A stretch of DNA of 64,000 nucleotides. It comes from Molanna angustata. Its lineage: Eukaryota; Arthropoda; Insecta; Trichoptera; Molannidae. The notes beneath the pieces were generated by a model. That model worked only from the letters and a program-made list of their open reading frames with translations. It was not told the DNA's origin and ran no database searches. Both the position numbers and the translations under genes were made by a program. Location of the stretch: the NCBI GenBank assembly GCA_963576475.1, contig OY754981.1:33084132-33148131 (forward strand), in the 5' to 3' direction. This document shows positions 1 through 10,646 of this stretch, in pieces (position 1 is the first letter of the stretch; each line of letters begins with the position of its first letter).

Positions 1-548
1 TTATTTTTATTTATTTTATTTATTACAAAAAAAAAACATATTTAACATAAAAAAATAAATAAAAACACTTTATTATATAACTTCCTTCAAAAAGAGATAT
101 AGGTACTCGTGTTTTGAAGGGAGTTGCAACTATTTACATTATATAGAATAAAAAACAATGTTACAAAATAATTAATGGTAACAAAAAACATACTTTAAAA
201 TAGGCATACATATGTAATAAAAAAAACATGGAAATATCAATTATGAATAATTAAATAAGTGTATAATATCTACATATATAACAAAAATGAATAAATAAAA
301 CCAGTTTTTATACACAAACCCTCTTTATATCTACAATAAATTTCTTTAGATCGATAATATCCGTATGTCTCTGGCCTGGCAACAGTTCGTTAATCCACTT
401 AACGCCAAGATACATATAGTGGTTTTGTGCGAAGGTCGTTCTTTTTTTTGGTATATTGTATGTATATTAATGTTCTTGCTACATGGACAAAGTGATTCTT
501 AAAAAAAGAAAATTACAGATAATACAGCAGTTTACGATGGTCTAAAAA
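1..548. other. AT-rich sequence, nothing recognised
   Basis: Long A and T runs and scattered stop codons in all frames. I see no gene or repeat with definable ends. The last part may be the start of the LINE piece that follows. Confidence 0.5.
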
Positions 549-731
549 AGTGCGAATGGCGACCTAGTAGAAGGCAGGAGATGTGTTGGAATACCTCAAA
601 CAAGGTGGTCTAACGATATCAGACTGGAGAGTGAGTGAGGCGGTTGGATGCAGTCTGCCCAGGATAGAGAGCTGTGGAGGTCACAGGGGGAGGCATATGT
701 CCATTATGCCTGGACGAAGGAGGGCTGACGA
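549..731 (+). mobile_element. LINE-gamma fragment, 3' end of ORF2
   Basis: This is a decayed stretch of the C-terminus of a non-LTR retrotransposon reverse-transcriptase protein. With one frame change it reads EWRPSRRQ, then RWSNDIRL, GGWMQSAQDRELWRSQGEAY and WTKEG before a stop. The order RW-x-DDI, then W-x(2)-A-Q-DR-x-LWR, then GEAY is what is known at the end of many insect LINE ORF2 proteins, where it follows the KWQWAGH segment. That earlier segment is absent here but present in the related copy at 7549-8263. At least one internal stop and a frameshift show it is dead. Family assignment rests on motif recall only. Confidence 0.75.
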
Positions 732-1001
732 AAGAACAAAGAACAGCATTTAAAGTAAAAAAAACGAAAATAAAGTAAAGAAATACATATTAATAAAACG
801 GATATTTACTATTGTATACAATTAGTTATTGTTAATATGGGCTTAAGTAGCCAAAACAATCGTCCTGTCAAAGGAAATTTTTTTTGTCGAACCTAAATAA
901 GTAAGCAATTTGAACCGTTATAATTCGTAGTTAAGTTTTTTGTATTGTTTATTTTTTTTATTTATTCATCTTTCTGTATTATTATAAACAAATATATTGT
1001 A

Positions 1002-1048
1002 CACTGGCGGGCTTATTGCCATTAGGTATTTTCTTCCAACCAACCAAA
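1002..1048 (-). repeat. SINE-D tail module fragment
   Basis: A short piece carrying the recurring module GGCGGGCTTATTGCC then TTCTTCCAACCAACC. The same module, in either orientation, is at 1857-1904, 16161-16225, 17469-17560, 40256-40300 and inside the SINE at 55209-55380. It contains a small hairpin (ATTGCC with GGCAAT). It looks like the shared 3' tail of a SINE or of its partner LINE. Confidence 0.6.
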
Positions 1049-1633
1049 TTACAAAGTATGGCAAAATTGTGTACGCTCAACAACAAAAGAATAAGAGCTT
1101 AAGAAAACAAAGAAAATATATATAACACTAAATACTATTAAAACAAAAAAAAATCATAGCAAAAAAGTATAGGGTAAGGACAGGAAAAAGAAATCAGGAT
1201 CAGGTGTTCAGGGATAAATATTCCTTTTTTAGTTTTTTCTTGAAAAAACAAAGTGAGTTAGATGACGCAATATCCGGACTAGGGCTATTATGTACATAAT
1301 CTTGCTGATTGTACTTCGATTGTATTTATTGTATCTGATGAAAAAAAATATAATTTTATATTTTTCACTTCATGATACAACTCAACATTGAACTATGATA
1401 TTTATTTTTTTCATAATTCAATTGTAACTCAAATTATTTGAATGTAGTGGAGATTATAATACACAAAAAATAAAAGTCTGAGATATTACGTTAGTTATTT
1501 CATTAAACATATTCAAAAAAGGTTAAAGCAAAAATCTGATTATAACCGTTTTCTCTTTCCTCTCCGTATCCTTTGTTTTCCTATCATTCCTATGAACTGT
1601 TATAATATTCAATTATTTTTTAAATAATTAAAT
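1049..1633. other. AT-rich sequence, nothing recognised
   Basis: No reading frame, tandem array or terminal repeat that I can support. Confidence 0.5.
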
Positions 1634-1765
1634 ATACATCCTCAAACATTTCCTTAATTAAGCATAATGTTTGTGCTATAGGTGAACGAAATCGGTCGTG
1701 GTAAGATTCGAACTCGCGACCACTGGATTACTATCCCAGCGCGCTAACCGCTCTACCACATTCCA
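1634..1765 (-). repeat. SINE-B copy (tRNA-derived)
   Basis: Read on the minus strand it has a tRNA-like head with an A-box-like GGTAGAGCGGTTAGCG and a B-box-like CGAGTTCGAATCTTACC, as expected for an internal RNA polymerase III promoter. A shared non-tRNA body follows (CGATTTCGTTCACCTATAGCA). At least eight relatives are in the window. It is a SINE and not a tRNA gene because the tRNA-unrelated body is conserved along with the head and no mature acceptor stem closes. Confidence 0.8.
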
Positions 1766-1856
1766 TTTACTTTTTCTTCTGTTATTTTAATTTTATTTTT
1801 GTCATGTCATAACTATATTGCCATAGTACGCGTTGTATTGTAAAATAGCATTAACT

Positions 1857-1904
1857 CTTGTTGGTTGGAAGAAATTGCCGTTAGGAAATAAACCCGCCAG
1901 TCTA
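1857..1904 (+). repeat. SINE-D tail module fragment
   Basis: Contains GGTTGGAAGAAATTGCC and AATAAACCCGCCAGT, the inverse of the module at 1002-1048. The two lie about 0.8 kb apart in opposite orientation, with a SINE-B between them. Confidence 0.6.
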
Positions 1905-2443
1905 AAAATTACAAATAAAAATAACAATAAATTTATAAAAATATATACTTTGTTGAAGAAAATAATTGAGTGAGAAAGATTAGATATTACTTAGTTATGT
2001 GAAACGGATAGTGGAGAATCTAGTGAACTATTTTTCACTCAATTTATATTAGGACAGTCGTATAATAAGTTTATCTTAAAATATAAAAGAGGTCTATAAA
2101 GAAAAAAAAATAAAATAATCATCCGTAAATGTCTTCGAAGTTCTACGGGAGCTAATATAAAATTTAAATTCGCGTAAGGTTACAAAAGAAAACTTTTGAT
2201 GTATTTTGAAAAGATGCCATACTTGAACATGGGTGAGGATTTAGTATCCTCTCTTGAGAATAACATCACGTTCACATTTATTTATTGTGGTAGCATTTGT
2301 GTGTATAATAAATTTTTATGTTTTATTTTTGGTCTTTTGAAATGTATAATATTTTATTTATTCAATTTGGAACGTACAATTCAATCAATATCTATGTAAC
2401 TATTTTTAAATTGAAATGCGTTCCATGCAAGAAGTGATACAAC
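1905..2443. other. AT-rich sequence, nothing recognised
   Basis: Short open frames here have hydrophobic, low-complexity translations without family signals. I do not call them. Confidence 0.5.
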
Positions 2444-2754
2444 CATAGATTTTCATATAATATTCTCTTGGACGAAATAACCACTTGATCTGAGAATATA
2501 GATGTCGCAATCAGAAAATTTTGTATGAATCGAAGTGGGTATTTTTTCGGCGGGTTTTTTGACAACAAGGTGGTTAGACCACAACGTTTTTCTATAGACA
2601 ATAACGACTAATTTGATTTTTTTATCTAGGAAGTGTTGAAATGCATGGAAAACTGCAATATGTTGCTAACCAAAACGTCAAACGCGCGATATACCACGAC
2701 TCACTCATTGCACGGAGTACCTACCCTATCTAGTATATTATATGAAAATCTATG
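2444..2754. repeat. Possible TIR element, 20-bp perfect inverted ends
   Basis: CATAGATTTTCATATAATAT at 2444-2463 recurs exactly inverted at 2735-2754. The pair encloses 311 bp with no recognised coding sequence. No clear target duplication could be read outside the ends. This may be a MITE or part of a larger decayed element. Confidence 0.4.
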
Positions 2755-3168
2755 GATACAACATACATATATACCTGTCATTTACATACATTTCCACACT
2801 ACATTTCCTGATCGTCCCCGTTTTGGCATCGTTATCCAGTCAGTGCTAATCATCTGTCGATCAACATTATAAAATATAATGGAATCAGTGAATACATCAA
2901 TAACACGCTATTGTACTAATGGTGAACCAGTGAAGTACATCAGTGCATGTGACCAATGACAATTAAACCAGCAAGCAAACATTCAAGTCAGTGATGTTAT
3001 CATCATCATTCAACTTATAGCCACCCTTTAAAGGAAATATTTCAAAAAGGCCATTTCTTCCGACCAACATGGAACCATAAACAGTGTTTTGGTAGGTAGA
3101 TTCAATTTATAACACAATTAAACAAACAAAAAAACAAACAAATAAAATTATTAAACGTACAATAACAG
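2755..3168. other. AT-rich sequence, nothing recognised
   Basis: No supported feature. A poly-purine run of AAAC units precedes the TIR element at 3171. Confidence 0.5.
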
Positions 3169-3170
3169 TA

Positions 3171-3826
3171 AGGTAAGGCGCGCATGGAAGCTTAAATTCA
3201 TCGGCCGATAGGGGATTCGGCGCGCATGAAGCGATTGATTCATCGGCCGATCGGTTCTAATGCGCATGTAAGGTTATAGAATCGTACGATTGGAAATAAC
3301 ACGGCGGTCAACATTCATATATTTAAAATACAATATGTATTTTCAAAAGTTTTAATATATGATTAGAAATATGGATTTTTTTAAAGTAGCATATGTTTGT
3401 GCTCTTGTCCTCTAAATGCGTAAAAAGAAATGTCAATAAAAGTACTGGGTTCATCCGCTAATAAGTGCTAGATTACTGAAAGGACAAATTGCCCGATCTT
3501 ACGAAGATTTAAGATCACACCCTGAGAAGTTATAAACTACACCAGAATGTCAGTCAATAGTTTCGATATGTTAATGTTTTTCTCGATCTACTGCGCTCGG
3601 ACAATTAAACTATCGGTGAGCATGCGCCATGCGCGCCCTCTCATACAACAGGATTGCTAACAAAAAATCGAACGATCGAGATCGGCTGATATTTTTGTGT
3701 CTTGTCACAGATTTTTAAATCGGCCGATTCTGTTAGCTTTCATGCGCGTACTTACATGTGATTCGTATGTTGTAGCTCACCGATAATTAATCGGCCGATG
3801 AAATTAGCTTCCATGCGCGCCTACCT
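3171..3826. mobile_element. Non-autonomous TIR DNA transposon with repeated subterminal motifs
   Basis: The ends are inverted copies of each other: AGGTAAGGCGCGCATGGAAG at the left and, inverted, AGGTAGGCGCGCATGGAAG at the right, extending about 38 bp with few changes. TA flanks both ends. The 10-bp palindrome ATCGGCCGAT occurs twice near each end, and GCGCATG-type motifs accompany it. Such repeated subterminal sites are typical of transposase binding arrays in DNA transposons. The interior has no open frame with transposase motifs, so it would need an enzyme from elsewhere. The 2-bp flank is too short to fix the superfamily. Confidence 0.7.
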
Positions 3827-3828
3827 TA

Positions 3829-4082
3829 ACAAAGAAAGGAAGAAGTTGGAGATTGTGTTAAGAATGAGAGGATGGAGAAGTGTCCATTACATTAGAGTTA
3901 CATATTAGACAGTGTCAATTAGAGTTATTAGACAGTAAAAAAATATTTTATAGAAACCAAAATACAGTGACTAGAAAATATTTGGTTACTCTAGCCAAAA
4001 ATTTTGTGCACACAGCCAAACCGTACAGTTATAAATAGCTAAATTTGAGTTTCTCTTAACAATAGTCAGTTTAATATGCGGG
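3829..4082. other. AT-rich spacer, nothing recognised
   Basis: No feature supported. Confidence 0.5.
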
Positions 4083-4215
4083 TAATCATCATCTTCTTTT
4101 TCTTAGCCTTATGCTACTTTAGGTAGGGGCGGTTCTCCTAATCCTTCGGCGCCGGTATTTGGACTATCTCCATGAGCTTACTCATATTACCCGTGGATAG
4201 TGGACATCCTTTTCT
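4083..4215 (-). mobile_element. LINE 3'-end fragment with (ATG)-type tail
   Basis: The minus strand ends in a short AAGAAGATGATGATT-like tail and carries a GC-richer body with little coding. This is the pattern of a 5'-truncated LINE whose 3' tail is a trinucleotide repeat. Similar tails end the insertions at 37870-38051 and 48922-49079. No target duplication was identified here. Confidence 0.5.
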
Positions 4216-4752
4216 TGTTTTCTTGTTTTCACGTCGTTATATAATCACTTAAGGTAATTCAAACTTAAAATCCTTTATTATGTTTCTCTATGCGATGAAT
4301 TATCAACTTTTGAATTTATTTTTTCCATATATCTCAAAACCCATAAAGGCTAGAACGCCGGAAATATAGACAAATACAAAATCTCAAATTTATTTTGTTA
4401 AATTCCAAAGTCACATTTTTTATTAGGAATATTTTATGTTAAATTTATGTGTTTCACTTCCTATATTTCCAAAGTTTTTAAAAATATCGAAAAAAGCCGA
4501 AAAACCCTAACTAGAACATTTATTTTTTTATAAAAAATATGAACATTGTACATCATAATAGTAAACTTTTTGTAACAATTTTAATAAATATTAAATTAAG
4601 TGAAGACATCGTTTAATACAATTTGTAGGGCATTATACACTACACAATATCTACGGGGATTGTTTGATACTTAATCTATAAACAATCATACATACATACC
4701 ATCATACTGTTATCATATTCTCGGTAAGAAAAAAAAAGACTGACCACCATAC

Positions 4753-4912
4753 TTACTTACTTACTTATCGGGTCCGAACTTTAGGCCTTGCCACTCCAGT
4801 ATGCAGCGACGCATATCGCCTTGTCATTTGCCATCAGAAGGTCATTTGCCATCAGAAGGTCATTTGCCATCAGAAGGTCATTTGCCATCAGAAGGTCATT
4901 TGCCACCGGACA
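4753..4912 (-). mobile_element. LINE 3'-end insertion with (GTAA)n tail
   Basis: The left edge on the plus strand is TTACTTACTTACTTA, so on the minus strand the insert ends in a GTAA tail. That fits target-primed reverse transcription of a strongly 5'-truncated LINE. A 10-bp target duplication flanks it. The 5' part on the minus strand is an 18-bp tandem array, and the rest is unique non-coding 3' sequence. Confidence 0.75.
4823..4904. repeat. 18-bp tandem repeat, 4.5 copies
   Basis: Units beginning GTCATTTGCCATCAGAAG start at 4823, 4841, 4859 and 4877, with a partial fifth. They are essentially identical, which suggests recent slippage within the LINE insert. Confidence 0.9.
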
Positions 4913-5284
4913 ACCACCATACTATTCTATCCTGACATACATACCTAAATGTTTTATAAAGAAAACAAAATATCTTAATATGTTTATAAATTTGTGTGTG
5001 TGTGTTTAAACTGAAAAAAAAAATATATGACAACCGAACTGGCTACCTGCATTTTTAGCCAAACCTTTGTTATCAGTAAATAAAAGTTAATATATTTATG
5101 ACTCTATTATTTGGCTGAGAGCACAAAATATTAAGTAGCACAAAACTAAATGTTTTGTAGTCACTTTAGTTCGGGTGATTTAAACATGAATTTTTTTTCA
5201 GTGTAGGTAGAGTTTGGTACGTATTCTTCAATTATACATACTATCGCCATCGACAGTTGGATCTCATGTGTTACATGCAACTAG

Positions 5285-5962
5285 TATTATTGTTAACAGC
5301 CATACCAACATGAATATAGTTCAATTTTTAGAAATTTTCTCTTTCGATTTTGAAAAACGGAACGTCCGAAGAATTCAAATATCGAATAGCGATGTAATTT
5401 GAATTCGGAGACGTGCAGGCACGATATTTGCAGGACAGAGCGAGACACAGCATAGTTGGGCATGGCATAGCGTAGCGTGGCATGGCATAGCGCAGCGTGG
5501 CATAGCATGGCACGAATGGCAAGGAGATGCCTCGAAAAAGAGGGAAAACCAGAAGCGAATTCAATATAGTACCCAAAAAACTGGGAATTCCTGTACAAAT
5601 GTAATAAAGAAATACACGAAATGAATAAATCAGGTAAAAATACGATATAAATTATATGTAGTATCGCGCACACCACTTCAAATATTATAAGACATTATAG
5701 CGCACCTCATTATATTATTTATGGCGCGACTGTTGAATTTAATATTTTTATCATTTGAAGCATACCTTCACTACCTTTTCGCCGTTCACAGATGACTTTA
5801 AGGTTATATGCGGTTTTCAATATTGTATCGCTTTATTTCGCAAATAATGTGAAAGACAACAGGTATATTCAATTTTATTGATAACCTATAAAAATATATT
5901 CTGCATATTAAAAATACTCTAAATATTCGTTATATATAAGTGATTAAAACACCGTCGTGACA
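5285..5962. other. Short GC-richer minisatellite in AT-rich sequence
   Basis: At about 5455-5515 an irregular array of GGCATAGC and GTGGCAT words occurs. Otherwise no gene or element end can be supported. The open frames across it read through the simple repeats and are not convincing. Confidence 0.45.
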
Positions 5963-6125
5963 TAGTTGGTTAGTCGTTTGGCTTCTGTGGGTGTGTCTTT
6001 GGTTCGATTTTGGTTCGATAAATTAATTTCTTTCGCAAATATTGCTTCTCTGGACTGGAAACACTGGTTAGTTGGAAGAAGTTGCTATTTGCAACAAACT
6101 AACTACTTGTGCAGGGTGTTTGCTA
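5963..6125 (+). repeat. SINE-D copy, decayed (tRNA-derived)
   Basis: The head GACATAGTTGGTTAGTCG with GGTTCGATTTTGG approximates A and B boxes. The body ends in GGTTGGAAGAAGTTGC and a GTGCAGGGTG stretch, matching the fuller copy at 55209-55380 in the opposite orientation. Many substitutions indicate age. Confidence 0.65.
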
Positions 6126-6277
6126 GGTATTATTATTATAACTAGTTAATAAATAAAATGCTGGTGTTATCAAATTAAATCACTTTTTTCGCGTTAATTC
6201 ACTGGCCAAGGAAATAATTAAAAAAAATATTTTTTTTTCATTCTAGGTTTTCTTGGTCCGAAGGTCCTAGGGACGCC

Positions 6278-6315
6278 CCTGGACAGATCATATGTATAAA
6301 TATGATCTGTCCAGG
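6278..6315. repeat. 38-bp hairpin followed by poly-A
   Basis: CCTGGACAGATCATAT is followed after GTATAA by its perfect inverse, then a run of A. The 16-bp perfect arms are unusual, and the poly-A may mark a short retroposed end. Confidence 0.7.
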
Positions 6316-7548
6316 AAAAAAAAAAAAATAAGTGGGTCGAACGCGAACGGGATGAATCCTAATAAAGGGGCTTTCTCACTACGGAATATATATTACATTC
6401 AAAGTCATAAAATGATATCGCTCACCGTACTTTTAAATGGGACTGTTCACACTGAGACAGAATAAATATTACATTACAACAATATAGGTATTTTGTCGGT
6501 CGATCGAGCGAATATATTTTCACTATTTTACTAGAAAACTCCGCCGGCGTTGTCCAGCCTGTTTTTATTTTTATTTATTTTTATTGATTTTTTAGAACCA
6601 ACAGTTTTCAATATGAAATTACAATAGGTATAATTATATGTAACAGGTTATAAACCTTTTAAAGGTTCTTTTAAATAGTTTAAACTAAGTATGTGAATTA
6701 TTTAACAATTGCAAATATATATTTTTTTAACACAGTTATTGTATGTTAAATGGTGGACTGTATTGCAAATAAATGAATCAACACTACGGACAAATCAGAA
6801 CTACAGTTTGGTAGCACTTACCCTTCTTGCAGATCCCAATCCACCGAAGCCTTGGAGAAAGGATTTCGGGAATTGGAGTTGGAAGAGAAATTAGGATAGG
6901 CTTCTTTTTGCGAACTTACACCCAAATTCACTATCACAGATTTCTAATGATACAAATATGGTACAAAATGAATGAGAACTTTTTTAAACAAATTATAATG
7001 GTTACTGATGTAACAATGCGAAAAAAAATGGCAACTGATGTTGCTCCCACTGATGTTTGAAATCGAATGAGATATGTAACAAAAAAAAAACCACCTTCAC
7101 CCACAATAGTAGGTAGGTATTATCAAAATGACCCAACAGTTATATTAAAATATAAAAAAGAAAAGAGTTATGAAGAGTAAGTATAAGGAGTAGGTAAGTA
7201 GGAAGAGTATTAACTATTAAGCCATCTGCATCCGCAACAAAAACAAGCCAATACTGACCGACCAGTCAGTATTGTGTTCACTAGTCAGTATATACTATAC
7301 AGTATACGTATACAGAGTACAATGCCTATGTAGGTAATTTATAATATTGTTACAAGTAGTATGCACCGAAGTTTAGCACCACAAACCATTGTAGAATACA
7401 CAACAAAATCATGTAGCTGTGTTATAGGTCTACGTATATTTTTATTAATTTTATATGTTGCATTAAAATAAAAATAAAATTTATATTATTGTATATTATG
7501 AATGTGAATTGCTCATAAATAGCTGGCAGAAGTATGAAAGTATGTATA
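6316..7548. other. AT-rich sequence with one short hairpin
   Basis: No convincing gene. At 7250-7275 CAATACTGAC and GTCAGTATTG form a 10-bp stem with a 6-base loop. The short open frames at 6709-7060 have no recognised domain. Confidence 0.5.
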
Positions 7549-8263
7549 CGCATACATCACGGAAGACTACACGAGGGAGGTGTTGGCTACGAGAAAACAA
7601 CTACAAGAAAAACTAATAGAAGAAAGGAAGAAAGGAAACTATGCTATAATAAAATACGATAAATTAATCATAAGAGAAGGAAACAAAGAGAAACGAAAGA
7701 GAGATGTGTCAGAATCACCAGAGGCTGTGATACAGAGCCGCAAACAAGGTAACTTCATAGACAACACCACCATCGGACAAAACCGTATCAACGCTTTTGA
7801 TCTTATGAGACAAAGATCAAATTCCTTCTCACGCAACTCCTTGACATCAGAAGAAAGAAAATAGGAAATAGTCATCGGCCACCATTTTACAAACAAGACA
7901 AAAACAGCAATCAGATCATGTCAAAGAGCAATGGAAAGAAGCATGTTAAAATTGCGGAAAATACATAAGATTAATAGTGAAACTATTAGGAAAAAGACAA
8001 AATTAACAGATGCGCTAAAACAAGCTTTAAAATTAAAGTGGCAATGGGCTGGACACTTATCGCGTTTCATAGATGATAGATGGACTTTACTAACCACGAT
8101 ATGGACGGGACCCAAAGGAAAAAGGAATGTTAGCAGGCCGTACAAAAGGTGGATCGATGATATAATAACAACGGGGGGAATGGACTGGAAAGAAAAGGGC
8201 AAAGATAGAACTATATGGAAACTATTGGAGGAGGCCTATACCCAAGAGGGATCCATTTCATGA
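7549..8263 (+). mobile_element. LINE-gamma remnant with internal deletion
   Basis: Two coding blocks of one LINE are joined after loss of the middle. The first (about 7549-7864) reads ITEDYTREVLATRK, then QEERKKG-like basic residues, KYDKL, a KRKRD run and RINAFDLMRQRSNS. I recognise this style from the region ahead of the endonuclease/reverse transcriptase in insect LINEs. The second (about 7919-8263) reads SCQRAMERSML, LKLKWQWAGHL, RPYKRWIDDI, DRTIWKLLEEAY and ends at a stop. This is the usual ORF2 C-terminus, with the KWQWAGH and RW-x-DDI signatures. The reverse-transcriptase catalytic part is missing, so the copy is dead. It is related to the piece at 549-731. Confidence 0.8.
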
Positions 8264-8435
8264 AAAACATACATAATATATACCTACATAAAAAAAAGAA
8301 AGTAGAAATAAGTTTAAATATTATACATTAATTTAACAAACTACTAATTAAATAAAATACTTATATATTATGCTTACAAAAAAATATTGTAAATGAAATG
8401 GAATAATAAAAGGCTTAATTATTAATTATTTATTA
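8264..8435. other. AT-rich spacer between two LINE pieces
   Basis: May include the 3' untranslated tail of the preceding LINE. No motif is definable. Confidence 0.4.
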
Positions 8436-8771
8436 TTATATTATGAATGTAAAGTAATAATCAAAACGTAATTTTATTTCGTAGAATGTTAGTGAAATTT
8501 TTGTGCGAGATGTTAAATATGTCAACGTCATTAAGTTTTGTATTAAAAATATAGCATGATCTATCAATGAAGTCATTTTTTCTTGTATTAGTGTTACACT
8601 TAGTGATTTCGAATGTATTATTGGTTCAGGTATTTCGCGGGGAACATGAATATTTATAATTTCTAGTAGATAAGAGCAGTATATCATATTGTTTAAGATT
8701 TTATACAAAAAAATTGCGTCGTTGATTGTTCTTCTTATCTCCAGTTGTGGAATTTTTTGATGATTTTGCAC
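8436..8771 (-). mobile_element. LINE-delta fragment (CR1/Jockey-like ORF2 C-terminus)
   Basis: The minus-strand frame of 111 codons contains IRRTINDAIFLYKILNN followed by a YLLEIINIHVPRE-like stretch. This matches the conserved segment after the thumb of CR1/Jockey-type reverse transcriptases (RR-x(n)-FLYKIxNN-x-I then a VP-x-R motif). The later FLIQNLMTL part is degenerate. The segment is open throughout but lacks the catalytic domain and is a fragment. A better preserved relative lies at 59107-59562. Confidence 0.65.
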
Positions 8772-8929
8772 ATCAGAAATAGAATTTTGGCTTCCGTACG
8801 ATTTATATATTATATATTTACAAAATATATTTTAAATTCTATCAATTTTCTGTTTAGAACTCTTTTTATACATAAAAATGGTAGATTTATATGTTTTATT
8901 TATTTTTTTAATATTGTTATCTAGAATCT

Positions 8930-9110
8930 CTAATTGATCTGTCCCTTCATTCCATTCCGTCCTTTCAGTCCCTTCCGTCCTTACAGTCCGTTCCGTCCCT
9001 TCAGTCCCTTCCGTCTCATCAGTCACCTCCAAGTGATGATCAAATGCAAGACCAAGACCGAGGTGGTCTTGGTCTTGAATACAGATGTCGTCTTGTTCTT
9101 GATCTTCGTC
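8930..9110. repeat. Cryptic simple-sequence region (TCCGTCCNTTCAG and GGTCTTG words)
   Basis: TCCGTCCCTTCAGTCC-like words repeat from about 8945 to 9025. They are followed by AAGACCAAGACC and GGTCTTGGTCTTG words. Similar words recur at about 9420-9560 and 62925-62960. The open frames across it merely reflect the repeat. Confidence 0.6.
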
Positions 9111-9132
9111 TTGCATACTCAATCGAGTCTTA

Positions 9133-9249
9133 GGGCCGTATTTATAAACCATTCTCAGTGCTTAAGTCAATACTTAGCACACCAAAATGTATGGAATTTG
9201 TCATGCTAAGCATTGAGAATAATCTGAGTACGTTTTATAAATTCGGGCC
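9133..9249. mobile_element. PIF/Harbinger-type MITE, 117 bp
   Basis: The ends are inverted: GGGCCGTATTTATAAAC at the left and, inverted, GGCCCGAATTTATAAAAC at the right. TTA flanks both sides (9130-9132 and 9250-9252). A 3-bp TTA/TAA duplication with G/C-rich TIR tips is the known mark of PIF/Harbinger elements. It has no coding capacity. It sits in the GTCTTG-rich tract, where removing it restores AGTC-TTA-GTCTTGC. Confidence 0.75.
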
Positions 9250-9399
9250 TTAGTCTTGCAACTTATTCAAAGAAACATTTTTTATTTTGCTGTTAAAATT
9301 CAGTAATTATAATGAAATATGAGAAAAAAACACCAATTTGTAGTATTATGTCGATAGTATGTAGTAAATATTATTTTGATTAAAAATAAATTAGTTCAT

Positions 9400-9560
9400 A
9401 AATTTTTGCGAGACTGCAAGACTCTTGCAAAGCCTGGTCTTAGTATTGGTCTTATGCTTGCACCTCCCGATCTTGGTCTTGGTCTTGCGGCGACTCATGC
9501 CGTCTTGGTCTTGGAAGTCTCGCAAGACTTTTACTCATCACTAGTCCCTTCCGTCTCTTC
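9400..9560. repeat. GGTCTTG-rich cryptic repeat
   Basis: CTTGGTCTTGGTCTTG-like words and CTCGCAAGAC repeat irregularly. It appears to be the second half of the simple region at 8930-9110. Confidence 0.55.
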
Positions 9561-9955
9561 TGGCAACGTACATTCAAACATACATAAATACATATGTACA
9601 TATATACCAACATCAATTTTTATATATATAGATGTTTTGATGTAAAGTCCGTACTGACTAGAACTGTTTACTTGAATAACTGCAACAATATTTTTTCGGC
9701 CGATCGAAATGTTTATTTTGCCCGCGTCTTCGCACGCCGTTTTACACGCGTCAATTTGCCCACAGTTCATTTCTGTGAGTGACCACGAGCGTTTATTGTT
9801 AATTTGTATTTATGAGATAATTTTTTGTAATATCAATTATTTGTAAGTAAGTACTAAATAAAAACTAAAACAGAAGAATAAATAATTATGTATTATTTTG
9901 AAACCAACCTTAAAGTCATCGCTAGTCTCTCCGTGGAAGGAATACTTTTTCATAA
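9561..9955. other. AT-rich sequence, nothing recognised
   Basis: No supported feature. Confidence 0.5.
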
Positions 9956-10442
9956 ATGCGTGTTTTGCTTCATAATGTCATCTTCAATCATAGAATTAAG
10001 TTCGATGAATTTGATTTAAGTCATCCGGTAATAATTAAAAAACTTTTCTTCATCCAATTCATTAAAAAGTCTGAATTCACCATATTTTATATGTATTTTA
10101 TTTTTATTTTGTATAAGTTTATCTTTATATTTCTTCTTGCTTTATTTTCATTGTTTATAAATAGGATATGTTTGTTTTTTATGTATTTTCACACATTATG
10201 TACCTACTTTATTTTGTATATTTTAAATACATCATGTAAATGGCAAACACAGTTAATAAATAAAAAAAATTGTTTTGTGATTTTATGTTTGTGTAATATA
10301 AATATGTGAGTTTGCTTCACCCGACACAGGACATTCCTAGTGGGAGAGGCCAACGTTAATATGAAATGTTTTTTGTTTTTTTTTTATAATGATGTTATTA
10401 TTGCTATATTTCTGTTATGATCAAATAAATAAATAAATAAAT
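9956..10442 (+). mobile_element. Probable LINE 3' region with (AAAT)n tail
   Basis: A T-rich stretch leads to TGCTTCACCCGACACAGGAC and GAGAGGCCAACGTTAATATG, then ends in AAATAAATAAATAAATA at about 10422-10442. A GC-richer word followed by a tetranucleotide tail is typical of CR1/Jockey LINE 3' ends. The single open frame (9956-10309) is phenylalanine-rich and is not a convincing protein. Confidence 0.4.
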
Positions 10443-10646
10443 ATTCCTCTCTACACTTTATATGATTTGATATCCAGTATCTACGCTTATATTTTTACTT
10501 AACAGTAACACACGTAAATCGAATTCTTTATCATCTTCGTCTGATGAACTATCGAGGCTTTTTAGCAAAACAATATCCAATTTTAACTTGACGGACGAGT
10601 TGTTGTTATGATGCAATGGCGATCGCAACTGAATTGGTTTGGTTAA

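Larger units (their letters stand above)
4743..4922. repeat. Target duplication pair around a LINE end
   Basis: ACCACCATAC at 4743-4752 is repeated exactly at 4913-4922, bracketing the inserted LINE end. Removing one copy and the insert restores the continuous Helitron body seen in the relatives. Confidence 0.8.
4306..5284 (+). mobile_element. Helitron-like element H5, 5'-truncated, split by a LINE end
   Basis: The 3' end is diagnostic: the subterminal repeat ATCGACAGTTGGAT, a hairpin CATGT-GTT-ACATG, then CAACTAG followed by T. The body matches the inverted bodies of the copies at 29313-30121 and 57206-58256, including the CCATATATCTCA stretch and the CATACATACATACCATCAT block. The 5' end beginning TCCAACTG is missing. 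A LINE end at 4753-4912 interrupts it, so the Helitron copy is older than that LINE insertion. Confidence 0.75.

Noticed and set aside
1634..1765. tRNA gene on the minus strand
   Set aside because: A and B boxes are present, but the same head with a non-tRNA body recurs at many sites, so it is a SINE. The same applies to the heads at 30815, 41880, 55209 and 61588.
5293..5676. 127-codon minus-strand frame
   Set aside because: It reads through GCATGGCATAGC simple repeats and the edge of a Helitron-like element. No domain.
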